A stretch of 50,790 nucleotides of DNA from a virus, in the IMG/VR virus record IMGVR_UViG_3300029319_000084, positions 1 through 50,790 of that record; one strand, written 5' to 3'. The position numbers were made by a program, and so were the translations under genes. This document shows, in pieces, positions 7,709 through 15,543 of the stretch (the first letter of the stretch is position 1; each line of letters begins with the position of its first letter). The notes under the pieces are model-generated. The model saw nothing but the letters and a program-made list of their open reading frames with translations, was not told the origin of the DNA and ran no database searches.

Positions 7709-8404
7709 TCAAGTAAAAAAATTCTCAAGTCCCTCCACATGAATTTCTTCAACTGCACCACAATGGGGGCATGTCACGCTCATTTTGATTGAGCATCTGG
7801 GATACTCCTCTAACTTATCCATGATCTTTTGAACTTGTGACAATGATAAAGATTCAACAAAGTCCTTTTTCTCAGATTTTGATAAATCTTTAAATTGAAA
7901 CACACTTTCATTGTTAAAAATTGTCTCAACAATATATTGAATCGTTTCAAGTGGATCGGATTCAACTGTGTTTGCAACCTTTGACATCGCCGCAACGCTC
8001 AGGGGTTGAATCGTCACACCCACCTCATCATTCAGCATGACTTGATTGCTTTCAGGGATTGGCTTTGACAGACCAACGTTTGAAATATCAATACTGATCG
8101 GGCTTTCTTTGCCACACTCTTTACATTTATGATTAATTTCAACCTCTTCACCAATTGACCGGCATCTCATCAAGATAAACAGATGCTCGGTGTCGTTGTA
8201 CGTTAGGTCTTCTAATTTTGCTCCGCTAATAAGACAGCCGCTCACTACGGAATTCATAACCCTAAGAATGTCCTGAATATTTTTAGACTCTTTGATTGTC
8301 AACATCACCTTTTCCTCTTTCACAAGAAAGGGGCGATACACCACTTCCTTTCCCGATGGAAGAGTGGTGTTGTATTCAGGTGTCTTTAAAATTGGAATGC
8401 TCAT
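7709..8404 (-). CDS. 26: gp26-like baseplate hub/tail assembly protein
   Basis: This 231-residue protein resembles the T4 gp26 baseplate family (about 208 residues in T4). It starts with a PSGKEVVYRPFLVKEEK segment and has two CxxC pairs, C94/C97 and C212/C215, probably a zinc ribbon. In T4, gp26 is needed for hub assembly. By position between tube-like and tape-measure genes it may act as a tape-measure chaperone. AAAGGA precedes the ATG. The last codons contain seven T residues (7721-7715), making a possible -1 frameshift site into the following ORF. Confidence 0.75.
   Translation of the reverse strand: MSIPILKTPEYNTTLPSGKEVVYRPFLVKEEKVMLTIKESKNIQDILRVMNSVVSGCLISGAKLEDLTYNDTEHLFILMRCRSIGEEVEINHKCKECGKESPISIDISNVGLSKPIPESNQVMLNDEVGVTIQPLSVAAMSKVANTVESDPLETIQYIVETIFNNESVFQFKDLSKSEKKDFVESLSLSQVQKIMDKLEEYPRCSIKMSVTCPHCGAVEEIHVEGLENFFT
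7715..7721 (-). other. Candidate -1 ribosomal frameshift slippery heptamer
   Basis: On the minus strand the sequence is T TTT TTT in the gp26 frame (codons AAT TTT TTT ACT TGA). Both tRNAs could re-pair perfectly one base back. The next codons would be TAC TTG AGC ATG, continuing straight into the small downstream ORF. I did not identify a clear downstream pseudoknot or hairpin. The slippery run and frames are seen; frameshifting is inferred. Confidence 0.55.
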
Positions 8405-8434
8405 AATTTATCCTTTCATATTATGGTGGTGGTG

Positions 8435-9019
8435 TTAACCTCTAAAAATATCAACGCTAAAATATTTGTATGACATCGTTACGGTAACTTCTTGTAGCGA
8501 TGTTTCTGTGCTAAAGTCAGACACAGAGTATGTTTTCGGAAACATTTCGGTGACGCTATAGGAATGGCTAATCTCACCCTTGGTGTCGGCTGCAAAAATA
8601 ACAGCGTCACAAGCATAGTCTTCTTTGTATTCAAAAAGTCCAGACAGGGGATTGAACATGTCATCCATCCAAGTGTGAAAAATTTTCACCAGATGTCCTT
8701 CTTTGTCGTTAATAAACGTAAACTCTAAGTCACCCTCAAATCCCATTTTGTAAGGATTTTCAAAATCAATACCACTTGAAACGACTGCGTTGCTTTGCAG
8801 AGTTTGTTGTGGTATGGATACTTTAATCATTCTTCTGTTTAAATGCTCAGAGAACTCCCTCATTTGCATCGGAATCGCAGCGAGAGCAGTTTCAAGACCC
8901 GGACCAAATCCAGTGTTTCCAAACTGAAAGATGTAACGGTCGGATCGTTGATATCCGAGTTTGGAAAGCGTGGCTTTGAAAGCCTCTATATTGAATGAAT
9001 CAAAAGAAAAATCAGTCAT
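8435..9019 (-). CDS. Tail-tube-fold protein, possibly the gp54 role
   Basis: This 194-residue protein has features of the gp19 tail-tube superfamily. A middle section resembles tube strands (GFEGDLEFTFINDKEGHLVKIFHTWMDDM), and the C-terminus has the tube-like strand pair SLQEVTVTMSYKYFSVD. It is one of three such proteins here; the canonical tube is at 41408-41965. Lying between the gp4 and tape-measure genes and facing gp48, it is a candidate for the tube-baseplate junction (the T4 gp54 role, though T4 gp54 is longer at about 320 residues). The start is close to a late-type box at 9027-9034 that sits inside the upstream gene. The predicted leader is only 2 bases. Confidence 0.65.
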   Translation of the reverse strand: MTDFSFDSFNIEAFKATLSKLGYQRSDRYIFQFGNTGFGPGLETALAAIPMQMREFSEHLNRRMIKVSIPQQTLQSNAVVSSGIDFENPYKMGFEGDLEFTFINDKEGHLVKIFHTWMDDMFNPLSGLFEYKEDYACDAVIFAADTKGEISHSYSVTEMFPKTYSVSDFSTETSLQEVTVTMSYKYFSVDIFRG

Positions 9020-9606
9020 TGCCTAGTATTTAGGTACTCAGAAATTATTTCTACGATTGCATTTCTGTAAATCGTAAACTTTGAGGACTTTCTCCACTGC
9101 TTTTCAAGGAACTCTGCTGTGTCGCCGTAGTAAATCTCCTCCCAGAGAGAGGGGTCATACTCAATAGCAATAGGTCCGGCTCTGTCAATTCTATAATTTT
9201 TGATTGCAGGAGCCATGACCGCTCTTGGGATTTTCAACTTATCAACGATCTCGTAATACATTAATGACCTAGAGAAGTGTTCTTCATTGGTCATTCGCTT
9301 TTTGTAAAAATTGACCAGATACTTTCTAAAGCGGCTTGGTAAGTAAAACAAATTTATGCCTGTGATATACTTTGGTTGCACAGATATTGTGATAATAGTG
9401 GGAAAAATATGAAAGTATGGAAGAGTGTCACGACCGACAGGGGTGATATATTTTAGTGTTAGAACACGACCCTCACTTAGTCTATTTTTTGGTAATGATC
9501 TTGGTCTGACAGCACGAACAGTTTTATCTGTGATACGGATATCGTTGCTCTTCATAAGAGTTTCATTCAAACGTGTATTGAATGATTGAAAATTACGATC
9601 TGCCAT
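9016..9606 (-). CDS. Unassigned protein beside gp4 (196 aa)
   Basis: I recognise a motif style, TLPYFHIFPTIITI followed by GINLFYLPSRFR (residues about 60-95), that recurs in conserved unassigned proteins of myophages, but I cannot name it. The C-terminal half is helical and basic. It is translationally tight with its neighbours: it overlaps gp4 by 14 bases and the next gene by 4. In T4, gp2 or gp3 are found near gp4, but the match to either is not clear by eye. The last codons of this gene contain the late-type box for the following gene. Confidence 0.7.
   Translation of the reverse strand: MADRNFQSFNTRLNETLMKSNDIRITDKTVRAVRPRSLPKNRLSEGRVLTLKYITPVGRDTLPYFHIFPTIITISVQPKYITGINLFYLPSRFRKYLVNFYKKRMTNEEHFSRSLMYYEIVDKLKIPRAVMAPAIKNYRIDRAGPIAIEYDPSLWEEIYYGDTAEFLEKQWRKSSKFTIYRNAIVEIISEYLNTRQ
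9027..9034 (-). promoter_or_regulatory. Late-type box (CCTAAATA) inside the 3' end of the 196-aa gene
   Basis: The box is coding sequence of the upstream gene, yet it matches the late pattern and continues as TAAATACTAG. The predicted +1 is 9021, two bases before the ATG at 9019. Confidence 0.55.
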
Positions 9607-10033
9607 AAATTTCTTTCTCGGTTAGAATCTTGAACTTCCAACCCTTTTTCTCACAAACCTCAGAGGCGGCTTCCCACTTTGCTTGATTGACGAGATATGT
9701 GTTTGCCTCATTGATAAATCTTTGAGTCATACGCTTTGGTTTTTTCGGAACTTTCGTGTGTTTGAGTGGCTTAACCTCAATCATCAAAGTTTCTATTTCG
9801 CCTTTTTTGTTTTTTACCTCAACAATGAAATCTGGAAAATACCTGTGTCGTTTTTTATCAACTGGGGAAAGGTATGGAATAGCGATCTCCTCCGATGCCC
9901 AACGTATCACATTTGGATTATCATCAAAGGTGAGCATACATTTTCTTTCCCAGAGTGAGCGATAGGTGATTTTTGTGGGATCACCTAAATATTTGCTTGG
10001 GTTCTTTGGTTGGTATTTACCTCTATACGCCAT
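9593..10033 (-). CDS. 4: gp4 head completion protein (nuclease fold)
   Basis: This 146-residue protein aligns well with T4 gp4 (150 residues). Shared landmarks are GKYQPKNPSKYLGDPTKITYRS at the N-terminus, RYFPDF, the IEVKP strand, and RFINEANTYLVNQAKWEAA before a WKFKILTE end. The layout is that of a TnsA/PD-(D/E)XK nuclease: E29, D68 and E86-x-K88 are present. In T4, gp4 finishes packaged heads so that tails can join. The ATG is 1 base from the predicted start of the late box at 10040-10047, and no Shine-Dalgarno sequence precedes it. This is one of the candidate leaderless genes. It is the first gene of the minus-strand group that ends at 5437. Confidence 0.92.
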   Translation of the reverse strand: MAYRGKYQPKNPSKYLGDPTKITYRSLWERKCMLTFDDNPNVIRWASEEIAIPYLSPVDKKRHRYFPDFIVEVKNKKGEIETLMIEVKPLKHTKVPKKPKRMTQRFINEANTYLVNQAKWEAASEVCEKKGWKFKILTEKEIYGRS

Positions 10034-10038
10034 ACATA
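10031..10038 (+). promoter_or_regulatory. Late-type box (CATACATA) for the baseplate genes from gp48
   Basis: The sequence runs on as TACATACTAT to 10042, identical over ten bases to the box at 4153-4162. The predicted +1 is 10044, giving an 11-base leader with TAGGAGG before the ATG at 10055. Confidence 0.6.
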
Positions 10039-10039
10039 C

Positions 10040-10047
10040 TATCTAGG
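10040..10047 (-). promoter_or_regulatory. Opposing late-type box (CCTAGATA) for gp4
   Basis: Read on the minus strand, the predicted +1 is 10034, one base upstream of the gp4 ATG at 10033. It pairs with the plus-strand box at 10031-10038 as a second bidirectional late promoter. Confidence 0.55.
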
Positions 10048-10054
10048 AGGCTCT

Positions 10055-11275
10055 ATGTCAGAAGAAAACCCACAACCAGACCCAAGCGGCGTAAAACCAC
10101 AAACTAGCACACCCTTCGGTAGTTTGAATGATTTACAGTCAGTCAACCTTGGTCAAAATGAGTATTTCTCAACAAGAGATGTTATTTCAAACTCACAAAG
10201 AGGGTATCCATTTAGGGGAGGCGATTCACCTCTTGTTTATCCTGTGGATCTGGCAGCAAACACAAAAAGCAATAGACAAAGTGCAGCCTTGCGATTTGTT
10301 CCGTACAAACGAGAGTCCTCACAAGTTAGAGTTGAATTGTTAAAAACAAATGGATCTATCTCTGGCTTGGGTGTTGGTGATGTTGGCGAGAGTGGTGAGA
10401 TTGAGCAGGGTGCTTTCTTTAATGTAAATGATGACGGAGTTGACGTAAATTACATCAATGAAAATGAAGGCACAATCCGTGGTGCATACGGTCCAGTTGG
10501 TGGTGCGGGTGGTCAAAGTTTTTTACAACAACTCACGGGATCAGGCACGCCGCCCACACCTGAACAACTTGGTCAGTTTGTTGAGAAGATTGGCAGTGAT
10601 GTTAGACTTTCAAGATCGGGAAATCAAAAGTTAGAAGAGATCATCATGTATTGTCCCGGTGGTCTTAACTTTAATGATAGTGTGTCTTACGCAGAGGCAA
10701 GTGCCGGTGCATTTAACTCTGTTGTTGAGGCACTAGCCGGAAACTTTCAGGCGGGTGCTGATAAACTTAAACTTTTGGGTGTCGGCAAACTTAGTAAATT
10801 GATTGGTAAAGTTCCGGGTGTTGGTGAAGACGCTTTGACAAACTTTTTTACGGCTCGTTATGGAATCGTTGAGAACCAACGAATGGAGTCGCTGTTTGAA
10901 AGTGTCAATCGTAAAAAGTTTCAGTTTGAATTTCAGTTTGCTCCCAGAAGCCAAGAGGAATCAATCATTGTTTTGAATATCATTGAAGCATTCAGATTTC
11001 ACATGCTTCCAGAACTTTCTCTTTCGGGTGCAATGCTTTTAGCACCCCATGAATTTGAAGTTGAGATATTAATTAAAGATCCGGGTGGGGCGTATGAAAT
11101 TAATAGAAATATTCCTCAAATCGGACGAGCCTTTTTGGAAAGCGTAAATGTAGACTATGCACCAAACGATAGATCGGCTTTCTTTTACGATGGTGTCCCA
11201 TGTGAAATTAAAGTTCAACTTTCTTTCTCACAAGCACTTCTTATGAACAGACAACTTGTATTGGCAGGATTCTAA
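10055..11275 (+). CDS. 48: gp48 baseplate tail-tube cap
   Basis: This 406-residue protein resembles T4 gp48 (364 residues), which with gp54 caps the baseplate hub and nucleates the tail tube. The C-terminal part is tube-like: KKFQFEFQFAPRSQEESIIVLNIIEAFRFHMLPE, then a β-rich ending with SFSQALLMNRQLVLAGF. The N-terminal 60 residues are polar. The ATG at 10055 has TAGGAGG 5-11 bases upstream, so the longer in-frame extension to 10010 is rejected. It is first in a tight plus-strand baseplate series and ends in an ATGA overlap region with gp53. Confidence 0.85.
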   Translation: MSEENPQPDPSGVKPQTSTPFGSLNDLQSVNLGQNEYFSTRDVISNSQRGYPFRGGDSPLVYPVDLAANTKSNRQSAALRFVPYKRESSQVRVELLKTNGSISGLGVGDVGESGEIEQGAFFNVNDDGVDVNYINENEGTIRGAYGPVGGAGGQSFLQQLTGSGTPPTPEQLGQFVEKIGSDVRLSRSGNQKLEEIIMYCPGGLNFNDSVSYAEASAGAFNSVVEALAGNFQAGADKLKLLGVGKLSKLIGKVPGVGEDALTNFFTARYGIVENQRMESLFESVNRKKFQFEFQFAPRSQEESIIVLNIIEAFRFHMLPELSLSGAMLLAPHEFEVEILIKDPGGAYEINRNIPQIGRAFLESVNVDYAPNDRSAFFYDGVPCEIKVQLSFSQALLMNRQLVLAGF

Positions 11276-12174
11276 TGACTTACTTTAATAAATTTCCAAA
11301 CACGGTTTTTCAAAATCCAGATGGCTCTGTTTCTCAGGTGAAGGATATCCTACGCAGAGTTGTGTTTACTGATGAAAGTTATTTTCAAGACTCCAACTAT
11401 GACAAATATGTGATTCGTGACAACGAAACACCAGACATGGTTGCACAAAAGTTTTATCAAGATCCAAACTTACACTGGATAATCATACTTTACAATACTT
11501 TGATTGATCCTTTCTACACCTTTCCATTATCCAGAACATCCTTTGGAAGTTATGTGGACAAAAAGTATGAGGGTCAGGCTATCTTTATCAGAGGATATGA
11601 AGTCACTGAGGAATTGCCATTCTTTTCAACACTAGGCTCATTTGAACAAGGCGACACCATTTCCACCAGATATGAAGAAGACGGCATTGAAAAATACAAT
11701 AACGAAACACAAAGTGCCATGATTAAAAGGCTTGATCACTCAATGAGCAAACTTGAATTGTTTAATCAAGTAGGAAGTAATTTGGTGGTCGGTGACGCAA
11801 TTGTTAGACGCAGGACAATTCTTGAAAGTCTAAAAGCAGAGGTTGTAAAAACACTTGACTCTAGATTTGCTCCTCATCATTTTGAATTTGAAAAGTCTGA
11901 TGGAGAAAAAGTAATACTAAATCCAATGGCAACTCCACCAGACGCGGACGGAAATCAAACTCCTCTGGGATCATTTTATCCTTTCTCTGACAACACGGTT
12001 GACTTTTCTGATACGATTCTTCATGGATTCATGTATGAGGATGACACAACTTATGTGTTAACGAACGAATCTTATGAGGGAAGAGTCAATGATGCCAGAC
12101 GTAGAATCTTAATTCCTAAAAAGTTTATTGTTCAAAGAATCAATCAAGAGTTTGAAAAACTTATGAGAAAGTAA
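11275..12174 (+). CDS. 53: gp53 baseplate wedge protein
   Basis: This 299-residue protein has the gp53 signature near residues 50-75, ETPDMVAQKFYQDPNLHWII followed by LYN, a LysM-like segment typical of the family. In T4, gp53 (196 residues) joins wedges around the hub. The version here is about 100 residues longer, with an added acidic mid-section (residues about 120-230). The C-terminal segment returns to a conserved wedge-type end (NDARRRILIPKKFIVQRIN). The ATG overlaps the gp48 stop by one base. Confidence 0.9.
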   Translation: MTYFNKFPNTVFQNPDGSVSQVKDILRRVVFTDESYFQDSNYDKYVIRDNETPDMVAQKFYQDPNLHWIIILYNTLIDPFYTFPLSRTSFGSYVDKKYEGQAIFIRGYEVTEELPFFSTLGSFEQGDTISTRYEEDGIEKYNNETQSAMIKRLDHSMSKLELFNQVGSNLVVGDAIVRRRTILESLKAEVVKTLDSRFAPHHFEFEKSDGEKVILNPMATPPDADGNQTPLGSFYPFSDNTVDFSDTILHGFMYEDDTTYVLTNESYEGRVNDARRRILIPKKFIVQRINQEFEKLMRK

Positions 12175-12175
12175 T

Positions 12176-13492
12176 ATGAGCGAAAACTTAAACGTTGTAT
12201 CAAGACCATCACAAGTTCTAATTGAAGACGTAAGAATATCCGCCGCTGGCGGTGAACTAAGTCTTCTGGGACAAGTTGTGTCTATTGATATCTACGAAAG
12301 TATTTTTAGTCCATTTATGACAGGAAATATGCTGATCGCTGATGGTGTTTCGTTTATGAAAACTTTCCCCATCACTGGTCGTGAAATTATTACGATATTT
12401 TATAAAACACCCCTTGATAGAGGAGACATCAAAGAACTCAAAATGCAAATCGTGTCTCAGATTAGTCGTGCGAGAACTGAAAAAAGAACTGACACGGTAC
12501 AACTTAGGCTTTTGTCACCAACAGGATTCTTGGACTTGAATCAAAGTATTAGCGGTTCGTACGAGGGAACCAATTCAGAGATTGTTGCCAATATTTGCGA
12601 TGTGTATTACCAAAAAGAAGTTGAGGTTGATGAAACCTACGGCACAGCAAAATACGCACTTCCATTTCGTAAGCCGTCAGAACACATTTGTAATTTAGGA
12701 AAACAAAGTTATTCGTATGAACACGACCACACCTATAGCGGATATCTTTTCTACGAAACCCGATCAGGATTAAAATTTAAAAGTTTGACAGACCTTTACA
12801 CACAGCAACCAAGTGCCGACGATTTTTATCTTGATGCAAAAGTTGATCGCGGTAATTTTGAAATGGATGATTTACAATTCAAAACTCATATTATGGTTGA
12901 TGTGGTTTTTCCAAGAGGTTTTGATCGTCCGTATCAAATTTCTGGTGGGGGATTTGGTGGTGTTCAGTATACGATTGATCCCACACAAAAATCGTGGGGA
13001 TCGCAACAGATTTCATATCGGGACTCCCCTATCCCACAACAACAGTCCGAGGTTTTCAATCCGATCATTGCAAACACATCCTCCCTAAATGATACTGGTG
13101 CTAAGGTTTATCTTTCTAATAGACAATCACAAAATATAAATGAAACTCAGAACACTAGCACCGACATTGCAAGCACTGATCCATACTCTAGAATAAATTA
13201 TATGTTACACGCTGACACGGCAGTCAATTTTACCATCTCAGGTAACTCAACTTTGGAGGCGGGTAAGACGGTGGAGTTAGTGATAACTAAAAATGCAGCA
13301 GACATGGCGATTGAGGAGAGTGAGTTTGATGAGGAGAAATCTGGTGTATACTTAATTAAAAGTCTTCACAATAAATTTTACTTCCCAAGTGATGGTAAAA
13401 CTGAAATGAAAACTTCTTTACAATGCGTTAGGAATTTTAGGGGAGAAGTTGTCCCCGACACAGTAAGCACAGGAAATTTTAGCGATGAATGA
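12176..13492 (+). CDS. 27: gp27-like baseplate hub protein
   Basis: This 438-residue protein has the size and place of a baseplate hub ring protein. The N-terminal beta domain (residues about 10-90) contains SIYES-type hub wording: VSIDIYESIFSPFMTGNMLIADG, seen in marine T4-like hub proteins. Further domains around DTVQLRLLSPTGF and GYLFYETRSGLKFKSL look like gpD/VgrG-type hub strands. It precedes gp5, its expected partner in the hub, and overlaps it by 8 bases. Divergence from T4 gp27 (391 residues) is high, so the number is given by domain style and position. Confidence 0.7.
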   Translation: MSENLNVVSRPSQVLIEDVRISAAGGELSLLGQVVSIDIYESIFSPFMTGNMLIADGVSFMKTFPITGREIITIFYKTPLDRGDIKELKMQIVSQISRARTEKRTDTVQLRLLSPTGFLDLNQSISGSYEGTNSEIVANICDVYYQKEVEVDETYGTAKYALPFRKPSEHICNLGKQSYSYEHDHTYSGYLFYETRSGLKFKSLTDLYTQQPSADDFYLDAKVDRGNFEMDDLQFKTHIMVDVVFPRGFDRPYQISGGGFGGVQYTIDPTQKSWGSQQISYRDSPIPQQQSEVFNPIIANTSSLNDTGAKVYLSNRQSQNINETQNTSTDIASTDPYSRINYMLHADTAVNFTISGNSTLEAGKTVELVITKNAADMAIEESEFDEEKSGVYLIKSLHNKFYFPSDGKTEMKTSLQCVRNFRGEVVPDTVSTGNFSDE

Positions 13493-14369
13493 TATGGTAA
13501 TGTTTCAAGGTGTGGTTGAAGATCGTAATGACCCATTGAAGTTGGGTAGGGTCAAAGTGAGATGCTTTGGTTTTCACACATCTGATAAGAATAGTTTACC
13601 CACTGCTGATTTGCCGTGGGCGCACCCCATCAATCCTATCACATCAGCGTCACAGAGTGGCGTTGGGGATTCACCCGTTGGTCCGGTTGAAGGCACATGG
13701 GTTATTGGATTTTTTAGAGATGGTGAAGAGGCTCAATTTCCTATCTTTTTTGGAACCATTCCGGGCATTGAATCACAAGAGGCAAAAACTGGTGAGGGTT
13801 TTTATGACCCCACTGGTAACTATCCCAGAGAGCCGGGCAAAAATGGTGTGGATCGTCTTACCAGAAATGAAGAAATTGATCAGACAATTGTTCAAGAAAA
13901 AAGAGATAACTTGGACACGACCACAAGTCCTGTCGGTCTAGGATCAACCACCACTACAACAGAGCCAGAGACTCCTTACAACGCACAATACCCTTTTAAT
14001 CATGTAAAAACATCTGAGTCCGGTCACATTCAAGAATTTGATGACACAGAGGGTTCTGAAAGAATTCACACTTATCATCGCTCAGGAACTTTTGAAGAAA
14101 TTCATCCTGATGGCACGACTGTGACAAAAGTTGTCAAAGATAATTATGTTGCAATTTTAGGTGATGATACTTTGCATGTGAAAGGAACAGTGAACGTTCA
14201 GGTTGAGGGAGATGCAAACATCGGTATCAATGGAAATACAAATTTTGACTTTGGTGGCAACCTTAATGTAAAAATTGGAGGAATGTTCACCATGCAAGGC
14301 GGTGGGGCGATGAGCATGTCATCTGACTCATCTATTGAACAAAAAGCACCAAGGATTGATCTTAACTAA
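13485..14369 (+). CDS. 5: gp5-like hub spike, no lysozyme domain
   Basis: This 294-residue protein starts with the gp5/VgrG OB-fold (residues 1-90; DRNDPLKLGRVKVRCFGFH and GTWVIGFFRDGEEAQFPIFFGT). A linker follows, then a C-terminal repeat of short Gly/Asn/Val-rich strands (residues about 215-290), the triple-stranded beta-helix needle. T4 gp5 is 575 residues and has a lysozyme domain between these parts. Here the OB-fold passes through a Thr-rich linker directly to the needle, so there is no cell-wall hydrolase in this protein. AGGAAA precedes the ATG. A PAAR tip gene lies one gene downstream. Confidence 0.88.
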   Translation: MNDMVMFQGVVEDRNDPLKLGRVKVRCFGFHTSDKNSLPTADLPWAHPINPITSASQSGVGDSPVGPVEGTWVIGFFRDGEEAQFPIFFGTIPGIESQEAKTGEGFYDPTGNYPREPGKNGVDRLTRNEEIDQTIVQEKRDNLDTTTSPVGLGSTTTTTEPETPYNAQYPFNHVKTSESGHIQEFDDTEGSERIHTYHRSGTFEEIHPDGTTVTKVVKDNYVAILGDDTLHVKGTVNVQVEGDANIGINGNTNFDFGGNLNVKIGGMFTMQGGGAMSMSSDSSIEQKAPRIDLN

Positions 14370-15280
14370 TGAGTTCCTACCAACCATACAACCCGACACC
14401 CTCACAGCCATCGCAGCCATCGCAGCCAAGGCAGACACCATCCACACCGCCAAGCACAAGCACACCTGCGACTCGGAGTGTAGGCACGCAATCAACTTCA
14501 CGGGCAGTCTCCACACAAACCCAAGGCTCTGCGTCAGAGATAATCGCACGCCAGCAGTATGTTGGATCTTCTACAGTCACATCGTCAGTTTCTTCAACAT
14601 TTAATCCGACACAAGAAACTGTGGATGAGCAAAACAGACAATTCAGTGCTGATATTGGTCTTGATTTAGAGATTGAAACACTTTCATTTTTCAAATATGT
14701 TGAAGGGCGAGGAGCAAAATTTAGTATTTTCCCAGAGGAGATCGCATACGAAAAAAACTTTACCACCACTCAGGGAGGTAGAGGATCATACCCAAATTCT
14801 CAAACGGCAAGATATCACTTTGTTTACATGATCACATCCGGATACGTTGCACACGGAGCAGCAACACCGCTTACAAATTTGCAAATCAGAGCGGCACACC
14901 CAGAACTAACTGACGAAAAAATTTCTGCCATGAGAAGTGTTTTCAATACGAATTCAACACAAAGACCATTTGTGTTCCCAGTGCAAATCTCAGGCTACGC
15001 CCCCAATACGTCTGAATTAGAAAAATTAAAAACTCTTCAAAGAGAATTGTATTCTTACGTCAATTCTAAGACACCATTAGAATTCAAAAAAACTGAGACT
15101 TTTGAGGGCGCACCATTTAACAGAAAATATCATGTCACAAAAGAGAAATCTACAATCTCAAGTGTCAGTGCTTCGCCCCCCTCAAATCCTAATTCTGGTG
15201 ATTTGTGGTTTGATTCGTCAAGTGGGCGTTTATTTGCTTATGTTAAAATAAATAATAGTATTCAGTGGTTGGAGGTATAA
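14369..15280 (+). CDS. Unassigned baseplate-region protein with Pro/Ser/Thr-rich N-terminus
   Basis: I do not recognise this 303-residue protein. Residues 1-65 are low complexity (Pro, Ser, Thr, Gln) and probably flexible. Residues 95-250 are a mixed globular domain with FSIFPEEIAYEKNF and FVFPVQISGYAPN. The final 35 residues (NSGDLWFDSSSGRLFAYVK) resemble small beta modules found in phage fibre and baseplate proteins. Its start overlaps the gp5 stop and its stop overlaps the PAAR start, so it is likely made with the spike. It may link the spike or tip, or load a tip cargo. Confidence 0.7.
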   Translation: MSSYQPYNPTPSQPSQPSQPRQTPSTPPSTSTPATRSVGTQSTSRAVSTQTQGSASEIIARQQYVGSSTVTSSVSSTFNPTQETVDEQNRQFSADIGLDLEIETLSFFKYVEGRGAKFSIFPEEIAYEKNFTTTQGGRGSYPNSQTARYHFVYMITSGYVAHGAATPLTNLQIRAAHPELTDEKISAMRSVFNTNSTQRPFVFPVQISGYAPNTSELEKLKTLQRELYSYVNSKTPLEFKKTETFEGAPFNRKYHVTKEKSTISSVSASPPSNPNSGDLWFDSSSGRLFAYVKINNSIQWLEV

Positions 15281-15543
15281 TGGCTAGTTTAGGTTGTGCA
15301 AGAATTGGTGACAAATGTGGTGGAATTTATATGTCAACAAATTCTGTAAATCTATTTGTAAACGGAAGACCTGCCGGATCGCTTGGTAGTGTGATTAGTG
15401 GTCACGATCTTCACCTTCCTAACCCCATCGTTACGGCATCCACAACTGTGTTCAGCGGAAACACACCAATTGCACGTTTGACAGACAGGGCTGCATGTGG
15501 ACATGCGACCACAACTGCATCATCTAATGTGAGGGTAGGATAA
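15280..15543 (+). CDS. PAAR-type spike tip protein
   Basis: This 87-residue protein has the PAAR layout. It starts MASLGCARIGDKCGG and includes a VFVNGRPA-type central section (VNLFVNGRPAGSLGS). Histidines and cysteines suited to metal binding lie at H47/H50 and in the CGHATTT end. T4 gp5.4 is the equivalent: it sharpens the gp5 needle and binds a metal ion. The ATG at 15280 has GGAGG upstream and overlaps the previous stop (TAATG). It is followed at one base overlap by the 748-residue protein, which may be a tip-associated factor. Confidence 0.85.
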   Translation: MASLGCARIGDKCGGIYMSTNSVNLFVNGRPAGSLGSVISGHDLHLPNPIVTASTTVFSGNTPIARLTDRAACGHATTTASSNVRVG

